The notes under the pieces are model-generated. The model was given only the letters and a program-made list of their open reading frames with translations, searched no databases and had not been told where the DNA came from. The translations under genes were made by a program, and so were the position numbers. A DNA stretch of 64,000 nucleotides from Solenopsis invicta (Eukaryota > Arthropoda > Insecta > Hymenoptera > Formicidae): positions 14,147,037 through 14,211,036 of the forward strand of contig NC_052673.1 of assembly GCF_016802725.1 (NCBI RefSeq), given 5' to 3'. Of this stretch, positions 26,033-41,753 are shown piece after piece; the first letter of the stretch is position 1, and every line of letters starts with the position of its first letter.

Positions 26033-27230
26033 TTTCAGAGATAAAGTTAGTAATTTTAATCTTAAGAACGCATACGCTGATTAGATAAAGAAGACCTGTC
26101 GCGAAAGAAACACAAGCATTCGTATTACTTTACGATTAAGTATACACAAGAGTATCTCTCAATGTGCTCACTGGGGATAAATCCTACTAAGGTCAGAATA
26201 AACTTTTATCTTGCCGTGACAAAGCACGCCATTGTGCCTTCATTGTGCCTCCCTAAATTCTTATTCCATGCCGCGTGGGAAAGCTTTCGGTTAACAAATG
26301 GCTAAATTTCATCGCCATAAATATTTTACGTAAATTCTTAAAATACCGTTGAAAAGAAATCTTCTTAAAAAAATTTGCTTTTGATGGCTCTTAGCGCTTT
26401 CATCCTCTCTTAACTAAACGTTAAACTTTTCTTGTCATAAAATACATTTTATAATTTGCAAGCAAACAAGAGTGGATTTGAAAATCTTATTTTAATAAAA
26501 TTATTCTCTCTCTTTTCCTCTCAATAAATACATTATTATTTTCCTATCTTACATAATGTAGTTCATTTACTTTTATTTCTACTATTATTCTCGCTTATCT
26601 CTAGAAGCCCGGGTACATTCGCTACATTCCAATAAAAGGAAAGTGATCCGCACAAGCGTTACAGCGATACACATGAGGTATCTAGCACCCACCGCTGAAA
26701 TTCTAAAGATCCCGGTCTTTAAAATGTGAATAAAAGTGTAATAAAATCTAACAGTTTGATACTGTTAAAATTTTGTTACGGACAAGTAGGGCACGTGTAC
26801 TGTTAAATCCCATTGCTGCTAAATTCTAAAATCAATAACTTCGAAATACAATGTGTATATCCTCTAGTTGCGTCTTCATCTCCAATAAAATAAAAAGAAA
26901 AGTAAAACGCAATCTGAAAACCTACGGAGCTCGTAAATCTTAACTTATGGCAAGTAATATTACTAGCAGTTGAAATACTTCGAATCATTTATTTATAATC
27001 CCGGACAAGCTAGAAACTATAAATAAACGTAGCTCTTTCCGCCCTGTATTTTTCTAAGCGTTTTTATAAATAAACGACCTTATGCAACCTTATTGACGCC
27101 GCATACAACCACGTGTTTAATTTTTCTTTTTTCTTACGGTCGACCTGCGACAACTATCGCGCTATTTTATGCGGCAAGAAATCTGCGCGCGACTAGCGCA
27201 AATAATTTCCTTAACCACTGTTATTTAATC

Positions 27231-27377
27231 TTACTCTCTAAAATCTTTGGAGTCGAATCCCGCTCTAAAAGTGTGAAAATCCTGCCAGTCTTGATAAAGA
27301 GTGGCAGGATTTTCACACTTTTAGAGTGGAATTCCACTCTTTTAGATGAAATTCCACTCTAAAAAATTTAGAGAGTA
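27231..27377. mobile_element. Compact nested-hairpin element, about 147 bp
   Basis: The outer ends are TTACTCTCTAAAAT and ATTTAGAGAGTA, giving TA-flanked inverted tips. Inside is a perfect 25 bp inverted repeat, 27263-27287 against 27302-27326, with a 14-base loop; it continues outward imperfectly over GAGTCGAATCCCGCTCT / AGAGTGGAATTCCACTC. The segment 27323-27340 (AGAGTGGAATTCCACTCT) is itself an 18-base perfect palindrome. This looks like a foldback MITE with internal rearrangement. The frame reading through it is not considered a gene. Confidence 0.65.
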
Positions 27378-30300
27378 CATGATTCTTTTTCGTAATCTTT
27401 TACAAAAAAAAGTAAGATGTGCAAACAACAGAGTCTTAAAATTTTTATGTTCCTACTTTCCTCTCTAAACCGCTTAAAAAGAGTTGTTTTTTTTTTTTAT
27501 AAAGATCAAAATTCCAATTCCATACCAAAGCTTGAACAGATATTGCTTTTGTTCTTAATATAATATTTTAACAAAGAACTTTAAATAATCTTGATATTTT
27601 TTGAGAATCATGATTTCGTTAGAATATAATTATAAATTCAAATTAAAAAATTTAATTTCAAATTTTTTAAATACAAAGGATAATACCAGGAACTTTGAAT
27701 ATATATGTATGTATTTGTACTGTATAATTAATTTATTCTATGCAAAATTCGTTCAAACTGACATCTAACTAATGCAGCCGAATATATCACTTTTTCAAAG
27801 GCATATATTATCTTTAAAATGAAAAAAAAAACTTATGAATAATAAATAAACCAAAAAATAATCAAAGTTAAAAACTTATTCGATAGAAAAAAAAGGACAG
27901 TCATATTGAATCCGAACTATAATGAGTTCGGCTATTCATCATACAATCGGTTGGACAAACCGCAAATGTAAAAACGAATATAAAGATCAAAAATGGCGTA
28001 GTGAATGTAAAATCGTAGACGTTATTGAAAACGTAAACCGTTGAACGCTCTTTCGTACACGATGTGGCCAGAGTTTTGATATAATAGAATAATATCGGAA
28101 TTTCTGCGGTTTTACACGATATTACACTGCGAATAAACTCTCGACAGACTCTTTTCCGGCCGCAAACGAGAATTAACGGCGAAGTCCAAGCGGTCGCGTA
28201 TCGACCGCGCTAATTTTGTAACTTTCGCAACTTGCACTATGTAATTGCGGAAATTGCGGCAGACGGCTATAAGCGCTAATTCAATGTTGACGTCTCGAAC
28301 TGGCGCGCGCGGATCATTATGAAAATATAAACGGACTAAAACATATGTATTACCTGCTCTTTGTGAGATTCTCCGAACGCTCCGTGCATATCTTTGCGAA
28401 CGATAGCGATATAGTTACCATTAATCGGCTGATTAGAGATTGAAAGGGCTCAGTGTTTCTATCGGTTCTATTTTTGTTAAAAAGAAGGGGTAAAAGCGTC
28501 ATGGCAGCTAGAGGAGAATTTGCTTCAGTCGATAAAAACGTGGACGCAAGGAAGTCCTCTCTTTCTGCCGAAGAAATTTGCGCTTTCAATCTTCGAATAA
28601 TTTGTAAATACAATAAAAGTTATTTTCCACGTACGCGGGACATGAATATCATTTTGAAATAGAAATTTCAAATAAAATGTACATTAAGTAAAACATACGT
28701 GATGTGCGAGTATCGCGACATAGCTATCTTGTATTTGCATTTACGACACGTTGCGCTAGTATTCATCAACTTCACTTTGATTAATAAATGTTGATGAAAA
28801 TATTAACGCCAGAGCTCTTTGCTGTTTTTAAAATAATATCCAGGTTAGCGGAACGCAAATATTTTTATCGCGCATTTAGCATTAAATAAGCTCATGTGAC
28901 TCCAAGAAACGTATTCTCGTCGTCAAACTTAGCACGAGATACGAACAATTCGATAACTCTGTTCCATTAACTCGGATATATCATTGAAGATCCCTATCGC
29001 AGACGGGCGCATTTTGCCGCCATAAATGAACCGCGTAATAGAGAATTATACAGATCTAATTCCGTCGCTCTGTCGTGAAATTTCAAGCAGCCGGCGAAAT
29101 TCGCGGAGATTATGAATTGGAAATTCTCCGCTTATCGCGGATTTGCAATAAACGCAGAGTACCAAGGTAAGAAGTCAAGGTAAGAAGTCGCAAGGTCGCC
29201 ACGCAGAAAGCCCGCTCGCCGATTTACGTTCGCCACGGTATATTTTCGCGTGGTGCAATTCCGGCCAGAACTGCAGCCGCGCGCTTTTCCGCGACGTGCA
29301 CTCGCGGATGTTTACGCCGTTACGGATCGTGGCGTCTGCAAAGCGTCAGAAAACTCTCTCCGGATATATCCAACCGCGATTTAGCTGCGTTTTACTGTCG
29401 CGCGACGAAGACGTCTGTCGAGAGCCGAGGGTAACAGCACGGCCTGACAACGTGAAATCGTCGCCAGCTGTGATTGAAAGCGCGCTTACGAAGCCGCAAT
29501 GGAAACGCTATAAAATGAGCAAACTCAAGCTCTCCAGAAGCATAGCATAACACTATGAAATGCACAGCAACAGTGTTTCGCGTATGATGGAACACGATGC
29601 TGAATATTTCGAATTAGATATCATTTGTGATCAATGTGTACCTGTAAATACGAAATAATTCTATATTTTCTATATTTTCTATATTTTTATATTTTATATA
29701 ATTAGGCTAGATTATCTCTTTTAAGTCAAAATAGTTTTTTTATTATCACATCCTTTTTATTATTATAATCGCAGAATGATACATCATTTTAAACCGTAAA
29801 AGATTTTTCACTATCGCTTTTTTTATCTTGACTTATTATTATAAAAGAAATGTAGTCCAACCCAGTTACTAGAATCATCCTACATACGTACATATATGCG
29901 GATATATTTACGTATATACGTCCGTTCTTAATTATATTATCTCACAAAAAGTTGAAATTAACTTGGAGCAAAAAAATTCATTTGAGTTAATTAATGACGT
30001 TATTTATTCTTACGATCTAACTAAACATAGACCAAGTGTAAATTGTGATTTTCACTGCGTACAGGAAAATGCTGCGCTGCAAAACAGCACGTACTGACGT
30101 ACATTGTGTGCCGGGTGTATTTTAAATGGCACGCTTGACAGACCTCATGTAACAAATCAACCGCTTGATAATGATCATTTCCAATTTGCATATGGACTTG
30201 CTGCAGTTCTTATCGAGATTACACGATGACACGTTATGTCGACGTGTATTAATTACGTAATTAATATATCAGCAATCAACATATGATTTTATTTTCATAG

Positions 30301-33300
30301 ATATTGTGTGTCAATTCTTAATCATGTTAAGTGCATATAAAATATATGTAAAACAGGTAATTTTATTATGCGTATAAATCTAGTATCTTTCGTTCTTGTG
30401 CATATTAAGAGATATTAAATATATCTTTTAAAACATAAAGATGAAAAAAGTTGCTTGAATACAAAATTTTCATAAAAAAAAAGATAATTATTTCATCAAA
30501 CGTCATTTCTAATGAAAAATTGCGCACAAAAGAAATAGAGAAGGAATAGCATTCTGGAATATCGAGAGTAAACGTTTGAAAGAAATATTCTACCGAGACA
30601 TAGAACCGCTTAATTTTCTTATCGTCACGTTTACATTGTAAACGTGTCTTTCCGAAGAAGCTTTTACATTTCGAAACCACGAAAGGGTTATCAATGTCTG
30701 GCAGCGTCGCCGCCGGAAGTTACATAGATTCGCGAATGCATTCAACCCGTCGGCACGGTATCGCTTGTGAAACGAGGGAAAGTAGAAGTTCGGCTGAAAC
30801 GTATCTACAGCCTGCAGCGGTTTCACAGCCCAAGGCGGACACAATCGAATATTCGAACAGCTAGTCGCCAAATAGACGCGTGCGCAAAACAAAGGCAACG
30901 ATGATAACAATATTGTACGTACATACGTTCACGCAGCTGTAGACAGAGCAATTAAAAAGTGCACGACAATCCTCCGCGCAATTACTAGAAAACCGTGTCG
31001 TCGAAAAAACTGCGACAGCGAACGTGAATTCTTACAAACATTCATCGCTTCGTTGAAACGCTAACTACATATATCTTTTTACGACCGATGACTTGTGATT
31101 TTAAAAAAGCTACAAGAGCTATCGAGAAATAAATAACACTTGAACAAATATTGAAATAATTTAACGGAATAGAAGGGCGACGATGCGAAGGTCTGTCTAG
31201 ATTGTCATTTTTACGATCCGAAAAACACACGTTCGAATGTGTGTCACAAAAATTTTCAAATATCCGTACAAACGTCAGGCACAGTGGTGCACTTTTAAGG
31301 AAAATTCTATCTCGTCGGATCTGCGATGCACTCATTGAAGCTCTCCCAAAATCTTTTTCTCGCCATGAAATCTCAAACGAGTTCTCTTTCCTCTGTCTCC
31401 CAGAATCTCCAAAAGAAGAAAACGCAATTCTGAAGACCACTTTTACTCTTTTCAGAAAAACCTGAGAAAGTAGGTCTTGCGTAGTACATCGCAAGGCTTT
31501 TTTTTAAAGAAAAAAGAAAAGGGAAAAACCGTGAAAGCTTTGAGCTAGATTGGCCCACCTCTCGTCCGTGACCCGCGTTATTTCGCGGCGTTCGCCTAAT
31601 TAACTTAGGCGGATAAGCGACGGGCGAAAGCTCGCGATCGTTACCGATCGCGTTATACTCTTTTCTTATCGTCGGCACGCGGCTGGAATTAATCGTCAAA
31701 TGCCACGCGAGGGTCATCGCGTGTATCCATGGTATGTTCACATAGCTCTATTACCCAACCGAATTCGGAAATTCCCGTCAAGGAGCCGGTAACCGTTAGG
31801 ACTGCGCGAAATAGTATTCGATTCCGCAATCGATAGGTGTAATTGTTTCAAGCGATTTCGTTACTGCCGAAACAACCGATTTCTAATTGCTTTGCGATTC
31901 AAGAAGAACGATTCAAGCAATCATTAAAGTGAAACAGCTGACTCTGAAATCTTTGACGTTATTTGTTTTACGATGCTGGAAAGACTGATAATGAATTTTG
32001 TGCATATTTTGTGCATTGAACGATCATAAATTTTTGAAATTAATACCTGCATTGCGCACAAATAATAAAACAAAATAAAATAACTTAAATTATTGAAAAA
32101 CTTACTATATAAGTTATATAAGTTATATAAAGAGTAAAACAATAAAATTGATGGAAAAGAGAAATTCCTATTGTTCGCGTATTACTTTAATTTGGAAATC
32201 AAGATAAAAATACAGAAAAATTTAAATACTATGTCACACGCTCTTGCTTCATGGCCAGTCTAAGTAATTCTAGTGTAGCACGATAAATTCCCGTGACATT
32301 TACTGAGATAGCGTTCGCCAAGAATATTCCTCGCAAATATTGTCTCGTTCCCGAAGGAAAATGTCTATCCGTATGAAATAAAAATGTTAGTACCACGTTC
32401 CAGTATCGCCTTCGAAAATACCAAAGTCTACCGTAATTTCGCCATTGGCAGAAGCCGCGATATCGCCGACACGACCAAGGAAATAAAAGAATCCTATTCA
32501 ATATTTCACAAATATGTGGCGAACCAATCGCACCTAGGCATCAATGGTATTGCTTAAAATTGCACAGGATATTTGATCAAAGCTGTACGTGCAAAAACAC
32601 GTACTAATTACGCGTTATTAATTAACATTGCGTCATGTAATGCCGGCTATGTAATGATTCACATCATGCTTTCGATGAGTTCCCCAATCTACCATTCGTG
32701 ACTAATTTCGACTCATTATATCAAAAAATACTCATGAAAACAGCCGTTGATTCAACTACATCATCAAAATTATAAACTTCAAACTTATATTATTACAATT
32801 AGCAATAGTTGTTAATTATTAATATAAAAATTTCATGTTTAAAATTTGTAGTAAATATTAGAAGCATAATACGCAATAATAATTTGAGAAGTATAATATT
32901 TTAATATTCATATTCCTTAAGTATTTCATCATATTCAGAGAAAAAAATCAGACCAGCAACTATAAAGTGAACAAATAGTACTTTAACTGTAATTATACAT
33001 TTGTAATAAAAACAATAAATTTTACATTTAAAAAATACAGTAATATTAATCATTTGTAATAAGTCATTGGATAAACTGTAGAAAAATAGTAAAACAAATG
33101 TAGGTCAAGGATAAATAATTAAGAAAACTAATGTATAGAATATACCATATATGCATTAATTATAGAACGCGCGCACAATTTTCTTTTTAAATTATCATAA
33201 ATATATTTTGTTTAAATTCTTTTTGGACGTTTCAAATGTAGGTGACGACTGCTCCACTGCTACCATAATTATTCCGACCGTATGTAAACTACAAGAATTT

Positions 33301-36300
33301 TCATAACTTATTTGTATAAAGTTTATATAATTACGTAATTACACGTTGAGGTGTTATTCCGTTATAAATTAATAATTCACGAAATTATTACCATGATGAT
33401 ACAAACTATTTCTTCAATTATTGCGAACTAAAGTTTTAATCGCAATAATTATAAAATAGTTTATCAAACTATGTACAACACATTAAATCTACACAATTGC
33501 ACGCTTTTATAGTTGCCATCAGTACGTCTCTTTCTACGAGTGCAAACACCTGCTTTTCTTTATTAATCTTAATATTTAATATTTTTATATTATTATGTAC
33601 TGTCTCTCGAATTAATGATGATCAAATTCTCTTATGTAACGTAACATGCGTACATTAAATGATTTTCCAGACCATGTGAAATAAACCGTATTAATTAATC
33701 GTCACAACAGTTGCATAATAATGCGCGTCGGAGGCTGCAAACTGCGCCCACTGTATCCTCGATCTGATATTCTATCCATTAACAATTTTAATGAATGAAT
33801 AAAGCCCTTTAAATATTAAGTACTGGAAAGCGTATTGGGAAGCGAAATAGGTAATCAAAATCGATTCAAATTTGACGACGGAATTGCAAATATCAATACG
33901 CTTGATTAATCGTTTTGAATGTAGCGTTACATAATATAACGTCGCATATAATGTCGCATGCATTCTATAGAGTAATTTACCTAGGAAACACAATAATCTA
34001 TACGTAGAGACCTATATTAATTTTACAAAAAATATATTTTTTATCAAAGAATATTAACTTTGCTCAAAATTAGAATCTTTTGTAATAACTTGCGCGAACA
34101 AAAAAATACTGTTAATTTTTGTAACAAATCAAAATCATAAATACATTAATATGAATTATTAGTGCAGTAAAAAAAGATTCGAAAAAAATTTGTCGTCTTT
34201 TCTAGTTTCTAAATGTTGAAGTTTCTACTGTCATGATTTATTTATGATTACTCTTCAGACCAAGGCTCTATTTACTAAAAATTTCCGCGCGTCGCGTCGA
34301 AAAATTAAGGTCAGTTATTTACATCGCGTCTCGTGCACATCCGTTAGTCGGCCCAGTTATTGGTGATTACTATTTGCGTTAATATCCGTGGTAGTGTGTT
34401 CTAATTACCACGTACGTGCAATCGCAATTAATTAGAGGTGCGACAACGCGGAAGCTTGACGATAATTCACATCTGCCGGCTGGAAGTGCTATCCAAAATT
34501 TCTTGTCAGGCTTTTGGTTTTGGACCGCCGCCGTTTATAATTAACCCGCATGACGAACAGCTAATCGGCGCATTTGCATTATTGGACATGTCGAGAAGCC
34601 TTGCATAAACGCAATGATGCATCTTTTGGTGAAACTTCTAGCAGAAATTTATAAGGTAGAATAATGCTCGCTCGATTATCATATAAAAACATAGTAGGCA
34701 AAAATCGGAACCGTCTTGTATTCTCTATTATAGAACGTAGCCTTTTATGCCAATCTTATTTACTCTTACAATCTTTTACTCATAAAGTAAATGTATCCTT
34801 GAATTTTATCTAATATAGTTATGAGAATAATTGTAACATTTCTACTTCAGCGAAATATTCTCTGTTTAGGTAATATAAACTGGATGAAATTTCAGACAAA
34901 GTATTAACAAATGCACTTTGTAGCTCATTACGCGAAGTAAACATTTGCCGCAAAGATACTTCGTTAATTATTTCGAAGTAATTTACGTAGTTTGCTTGAA
35001 AATTATATTTAAATCGCGTATGACGTCACAACATCATATTCATTCTCACAGTATTAATTTCAGAATTTTACTGTTTTTACACTACTCAATGCAATACTCG
35101 TTCAATCACGTTTGATACGAAAATCGCATAAAAATTTTATCTATACGAACGATCGAGTAACTGTTATTATTGTATTTCGTTACAAATATCAAGCATGTGT
35201 GTGACTGTTGCGCACTGATAATATTCAAAAGTAAATCCAGTCGAATAAAATCGATGTACTTTGCTGTGATGTAAAAATTAATTTTAAATTTTTTATTGAG
35301 TGCAGTTATCGAACATTTACAATAACATGTCCTCATAACGTATTTGATTAAAATAAAATTTATAGTGACACATATGTGATTAAATAAATTATATCAAGTA
35401 TCTAAATACTGTCTTTAAATTTTATTTAAACAAACTTTTGTTCCACTGTAATTGATATTATTTAGAGTAAAATAACTTATAGTTATTTTGTATCGTATAT
35501 TTATTTCATATTTACAAGTTTAATTTCAATCAATAACAATTTAATTTTTAAATAAAAATTTAACACAACAAAATATAAAAAATTGAAGAGTATTATAGCT
35601 GATAAAAATATTATCACAAAGCAATTTGATTGTACAAAAAATTAATAAAAGCTATTTTTAATTTTTCAATCAATAATCAATGAAATGTATTATAAATATT
35701 TGGAATTTAATTCGTTTCACCACATACATGTATAAAAAGTATTTCGAAATATTTTATAAATTAGATATAATTTTTTTGGTAAAATAAAAATGTATTTTGC
35801 GTGAAATTTCGTCAAAGAATTAATCCAAAATACAATACAAGGATCATATTATGAACTACATGTATTTCGTACATGTACGCAACTGTTGAAAGATTGAAAG
35901 ATCAGCGTGGTAATTTTATTCTGGGTTTTGATGTTTCTCATGTATTCGCTAGAACGCCTACATGTTTGAGCGGGCTATGAGTAGGTGAGTTAATACAGAT
36001 TTATTCGTTGAGTCATACTCCATCAAAGAAACCTTCTTTCATACATTTTTATAAGCAACTGGACAAAACAAGCGCGCACTACGCGTGCGTTACACGATTT
36101 TAAATATTAACGTAATTTTATACAAATTACAAATTTAATATTACACTATTAATTCCTCAATACACATAGTCAAAATCCATGATTTCCGCGATGACAGCTG
36201 TTTACAAAGAAGCGCTGAATGAGAACCAATCAAAACATCTAAAAAGCGACAACAATAAACTTCGAGAATTCGAGTATCGATGCAATGCTCTTTTTCAGAT

Positions 36301-39300
36301 AGAGACAATAAGTAGTTGGATAATAAGACTTTAATCAGTTTTACTTTTATACGAGAATTATAGCAATATTGACGATCGGCTCCTTTTAACGATTTTGCCA
36401 CGGCTTTGCTTGCCCATAATATCGTTTAATGCAAGAACCAGTATATCACGTCGTCGTCGTAACTATTCTCAGCGTCACTATTATTCGCAAAAAATTAATA
36501 TCGGATTTTTTTACAGGGGTGCAATAATATTCGCTAATCTCTACAGTCTTAACTATAAATATCAAGTACCTTTAATAAGATGTGATCATTGAAATTAGTC
36601 ATAAATTAAATTATATATGTCGATAGATCTATATGCGGATGTTGATCATCACAGATTTTAATCTATGATAACTCACTATTGAGAAAAGCAAGAAAAATCA
36701 TCTAAATAAAGTAACAGAAAATAAATAAAAGAAACTCTGGCTATTATTAATGTAAAATAGAGTCTGGTTTAAAATGAAAAAAAAATTCTATTATCTTTTT
36801 TCCATTTCTTTCAAAGCTAAATTCATTTTAATTTAAGAGTTATAATTTAAAAGAATATTGTTTATCTAATGTAGCTTCAAAATTTCCTAGTTGTTACGTA
36901 TTCAAATATTAAGCTTAATATAATTTACTTGATAAAAGATCAACTACTCTCCAAACTGAATCCGGTCTAAAACCATGATGCTGGAAATCACTCTGAGATG
37001 TCGGACGATAAAAAACTAACAAATCGCATTTGAGCAATTCAACTGATTGATTAATGCAATTGATCAATTCTTCCTCTGTCCGTAATCTCAGAAGGATTTC
37101 TAACACAGTGGACACAAGACTTTAAGACTCTAATCCCAATGCAATTATTTGCTATCTTTCCTTTAGTAAGAAAATAGTTTTTTGATCTTAATCTAGATCT
37201 AATCTGTAGTCTTAAAATGTCGGTACGGCATTCATAATAGAATCACTAAGAATTAAAAGATTTCTCTATAAAAAAAGTCTCAATAAGTTCAAATCTTTTT
37301 TTTATGAAAATTGTCAATGTTTGGCAAACAAAAATTTGATTTTAATTCCGATACGATTATTTACTAAAAAAAAAAAACAAAAACAAAGATAGGAAAACGT
37401 TTGCTACTTTAATAAAAAAATAAAATAAAAAAAAAAGAACTCGCAAAATCTAAAACTCCGCATTCTTCGCTGGTGAATGATCTAACGAGGCGATCTTGAT
37501 TAATGCATCTACGCGATTGAATCGTTCAAAACTGTTTGCACCGTTAAGAATAAACACAAGCATGTTGATCGCCGTTGCTGCAACCGCGCATGACTGTTTG
37601 TTTAACGGAAAAGCGGCGCAATAAACTTCGACAATCGACCAATGACGTCAACGATTTGATCGCGCGTCACGAATGAATCAGAAGTACCAGAAATCAACAG
37701 AAAGTCTTTCTCTTTGCCAAGAGAAAAAAGCATGAAGTATATTCCGGAACTAAATTCTAGAGAAGTTCGTGCGATTAAGATGCGACGATTATTTTTGTTA
37801 CCCACAATTGATTCAAGGAAAAAGATCACAAATCACTAAGAGACTTCCTCGTAAACTTAACAAATAAAGTTCCAATGTAACACAAATCAAAATAACAAAA
37901 TTTACTTTAGACGGAAAAACTGTGCAAAATAAAAAGATTTTTCTTATTGCTCACCTCATAATGCAGATGAGCAGTCTATCACTTGACTACTGTATACGTT
38001 AAGTAATTGTTCCGCTATTAGATTACATAGCTAGAAATAGAGATAGAAAATATTTCCCTTAGGAAAACATTCCCTACTGAAATTTCGAACTAAAGTTATT
38101 TAATCAAATGTAGGTCAGGTCTACATCTCAAACCGCTATTAATTCCGATGCAAACATCGCCGATAATAACATATTGTCACAAAGGCGAGTGTTCGATGAA
38201 AATCTCGAATCTGTAATCGTATTAAATTAAAAATGCGACAAAATCTGTAATTTACTTAAAATCTCTGTTTCATCCTTAATACAATTCGACATAAAGAATG
38301 TAAAGGAAAGTAATATTGATGTTCTTGTGTATTATGCTTCTGTTCAATTTAAGAGATACAAGAAACCATTTATTTTGTACTATACCTATATAGAAAATCT
38401 TTTTTTCATTAAATTCGCACTGCGACTGGAGAGGACATTGTAATGTCGAAACATTTCGCTTTTAATTAATACAAATATATAGCATTACAAATAACATCCT
38501 CTGGCTCGTTTAATTCGGCCTGTTGTAAACAACACATTTCATTCTTTAAATACGAGCTACATTGTACATTTTGTTACAGAAAACTATCATAAATAAACAA
38601 AAAAAGTTTTTCATAAAGACCTTACGCTTACAAACGCTAAAAAAATATCAAAAGTTAAAAAAAAACGCTATTTTTATTTTCGATCTCTATTCACGAGCGT
38701 TTCTCGATTCAGCGCTGAATCACGTACTAAAAAATTGACGTGTCATTGCTAATGATTCCCGCTTTGCTGACTTCGTCAAGATTTTCGCGGAGGCCTCCTT
38801 CATCCTCCTCGTTTATTCCTGGAACGAACCCTTGGCACGTTTGACGGGAGACGCTCCCGTTTTCTTTTCACGGCCTTCTTTAGACGCTCATCTTCTTACC
38901 CTTGAGAGGCAAGAGAATAGAACAAGAAAACGAAAGGCAGCAAGTGCTCGCTTTGAGAAAAGAAGAAATTTAATGAGGAATGATAGAAATACGCCGCTGT
39001 ATACTGTTTACAAACCGACGATTAATCCGCATACGTATCGATGAGAACAAAACCGATTTACCAAAGCTTTGAGTATGAGAGAGATAAAAAGAACACTTAG
39101 TATGCAAATACGGAAGGCAAATGCATGTAACAAGGGTAAAGCGAGAGAACGCGATTACTAGACGAGATAATTTCAATCAAACGGGACAAAAATATCAAGA
39201 TTGATCAAAAATACGTAACAATTACAAATATAAATAAAATGAAAAAAGTAATTGCCAGGAAAAAATACAAAGAATAAAATTTATTTGTATATTGCAAAGA

Positions 39301-41722
39301 GAAAGAGGAAAAATTGTATTTAAAAAATGTGACACGCTAAAAATATTAAAACAGCAAAAAATTTGATTAGAAAAATTGATCTTAAATTAATTGAAAAATT
39401 CATAAATAAAAAAATTAGAAAAATTACGTGCGTTAAATTGAAATGAATAGAAACTTTGCTATATAGATGTATACGTCAAACAGGATACAAAATGAAATTT
39501 GACAGAATCTATTCAACAGCTTCCAGTTTTCAACTCATTATTCACCTTAAGATAATTTACTAAGTTTTCGTTAACTGATGAGATTTATTGAAAACTGCGC
39601 GTGAAAGTTAGAATGAGCTTTGCGAGTTTCCACGGTTTTTCGTTCAGGCGCCAACTGTCGAAATCAATCCTACGCGTGTGAAGTTAACTGAAGCTAAAGG
39701 TAAACGACTGTTTGAAAGTGTATTTATATAACTAAGCTGCTTCATTGCTTTTTGCAATAAAACAAACTTTGACTTCCAATAAGCTTGGTCGACTTCATTA
39801 TACCTTACAAATTAATCTATAAGTATCAGAAATGCAAACCGATCACAAAAGAATAACCTTCATTTGAAATGCATCTTCTTTGCAAAATTGTAACAATTAA
39901 TTTTATTTAATATATATCTATCCACTTTAATGGCTCCCAAATTAATTATTAAAATTAATAAATTTTATTCGTTTTATCAATTAAACAACATTGTTAAATC
40001 TGCGATACATTTAAAAATACAAAATTCATAAGTTTTAGAACTATGTTTGGCCAGAAAAAAGTTATAATATTCACATTTCTGATAGTTGAATGGCTATGAA
40101 AACTTTATTGAATTCTGTAGTTACAATACGTATTTAATTAATTTTCTGAGTTTTGATATTCTATCCATAATCCAGAATTATTTAAATAGATTAATTATCT
40201 GTTATTCCGGTAAATATGACAAATTTAGCAATCGACAAATTCAATGAACCTTATCTTGAATAAACACAAAACCACAACGAATTCAATATAAAATTAAATC
40301 TTGTATATAAAACAATTAATTTAATAAGATTATATTGCAAAATTGTTATTTTGAATTTATAAACTTTAGAAAGATTTTTTTTTTATACTCTAGACGCAAC
40401 ATCTTAATATTTAATAAATGCTTCAAGTTAAATAAATTTCATGATTTAAACAAATGTATCAAAGTTGAAAATTATAATTGTTCTAAAGCAAAATCTTACA
40501 AATTCGATTATCCAAAATATAAAAATAAAAATATATTCAACCATGTAGAGCTTCAAGAAATTTTCGTTCACTTTATCGTTTCAAGGAAATTTAATCTGGA
40601 TTATCGAAGATTTATAATGCGCCATTCACTGATTCGCTTAGCCTCGAAAAAATCTCGGCACATGCCTGCTATAAAGCACTTAGTCGTCAAAATAAATCCC
40701 TCGCGGAGAGAATCTTTACGATCCATAAATTTAAAAATTTTCGTCGAGCATGAAAGTATATGAGAAGGCCTGATCTACCTTGCTAGGAAGATACATCAAA
40801 AAACGATGATGTTATTACCTCGCGATGAAGCATATACCGATCAGGAAAACATAGTAAGAAGAATCGATGAAACGAACAGTAAGGAAACGGACGTTAAACG
40901 GAGATTCGTGTCGATGTTTGCGCGACGGCCAGGGCGGAAAATCGATCCGGACCCCTGTTTGCCCGTTAACGCCGGACGTGACATTAAATGCAGATGCAAA
41001 GTTCACAGTGGCGTTTACTGACAATGTAGGTATATCGATGACGGCCATGCAGCCCGTAAATCACACAGCTATTACGCGGTAGTCCATGTTCGATCGCCAG
41101 GCGTGTAATATGCAGGGAGATAGTAACCGTGAATGACTTTATATTAACCCGGCAACAATGACGTGGGGTCGAGGACTCCCTTTTTGTTGTAACAACTTCC
41201 ACAATGTTTGACATAATTCCGCGACATCCGAAATTCCATATTGTTACCACGCTCGGTGCTCTGTCCAACATTCTTGCGCAACATATTGCTACAAATTGAA
41301 CGTTATTGTCCAAAATACGTGGGACACTCGCGCAAAGTTATCGATGACCAATTCCACCTCTGTGCTCAAATTCTCGATTTACCTCAACCGATTTTTACAC
41401 GAGAACGACGAGTATAGTTTGACGTATTACCAACTGTCACCGTTGGTTCGTTACCGCTACTTCATATACATATAAGAATCGCGCAGATTGGAAACCGCAG
41501 CATATGGAATACGTAATGAACGATTGTAGAGCGTCTTGAATCAGCATGAATCATGGAAATAGGCGGAATAGTGCCAAATACTCGTATAAACAGTAATTCT
41601 TCCACTGCACTCCTTCAATTCTACAGCTTTCCGCTAATCTCTAATGATCCGAGAACGTTCTCAAATTTAATTTCTTAACGCGATACTCATGGATTCTGTT
41701 TTAAAACAGAAAGGTACGAAGA

Positions 41723-41749
<27 letters not shown>
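41723..41749. repeat. (TC)n microsatellite
   Basis: 27 bases of TC repeat. Confidence 0.97.

Positions 41750-41753
<4 letters not shown>

Noticed and set aside
31042..31741. Overlapping minus-strand frames of 150 and 122 codons
   Set aside because: They overlap each other and a plus-strand frame, with no motif or family resemblance; no support for a nested gene.
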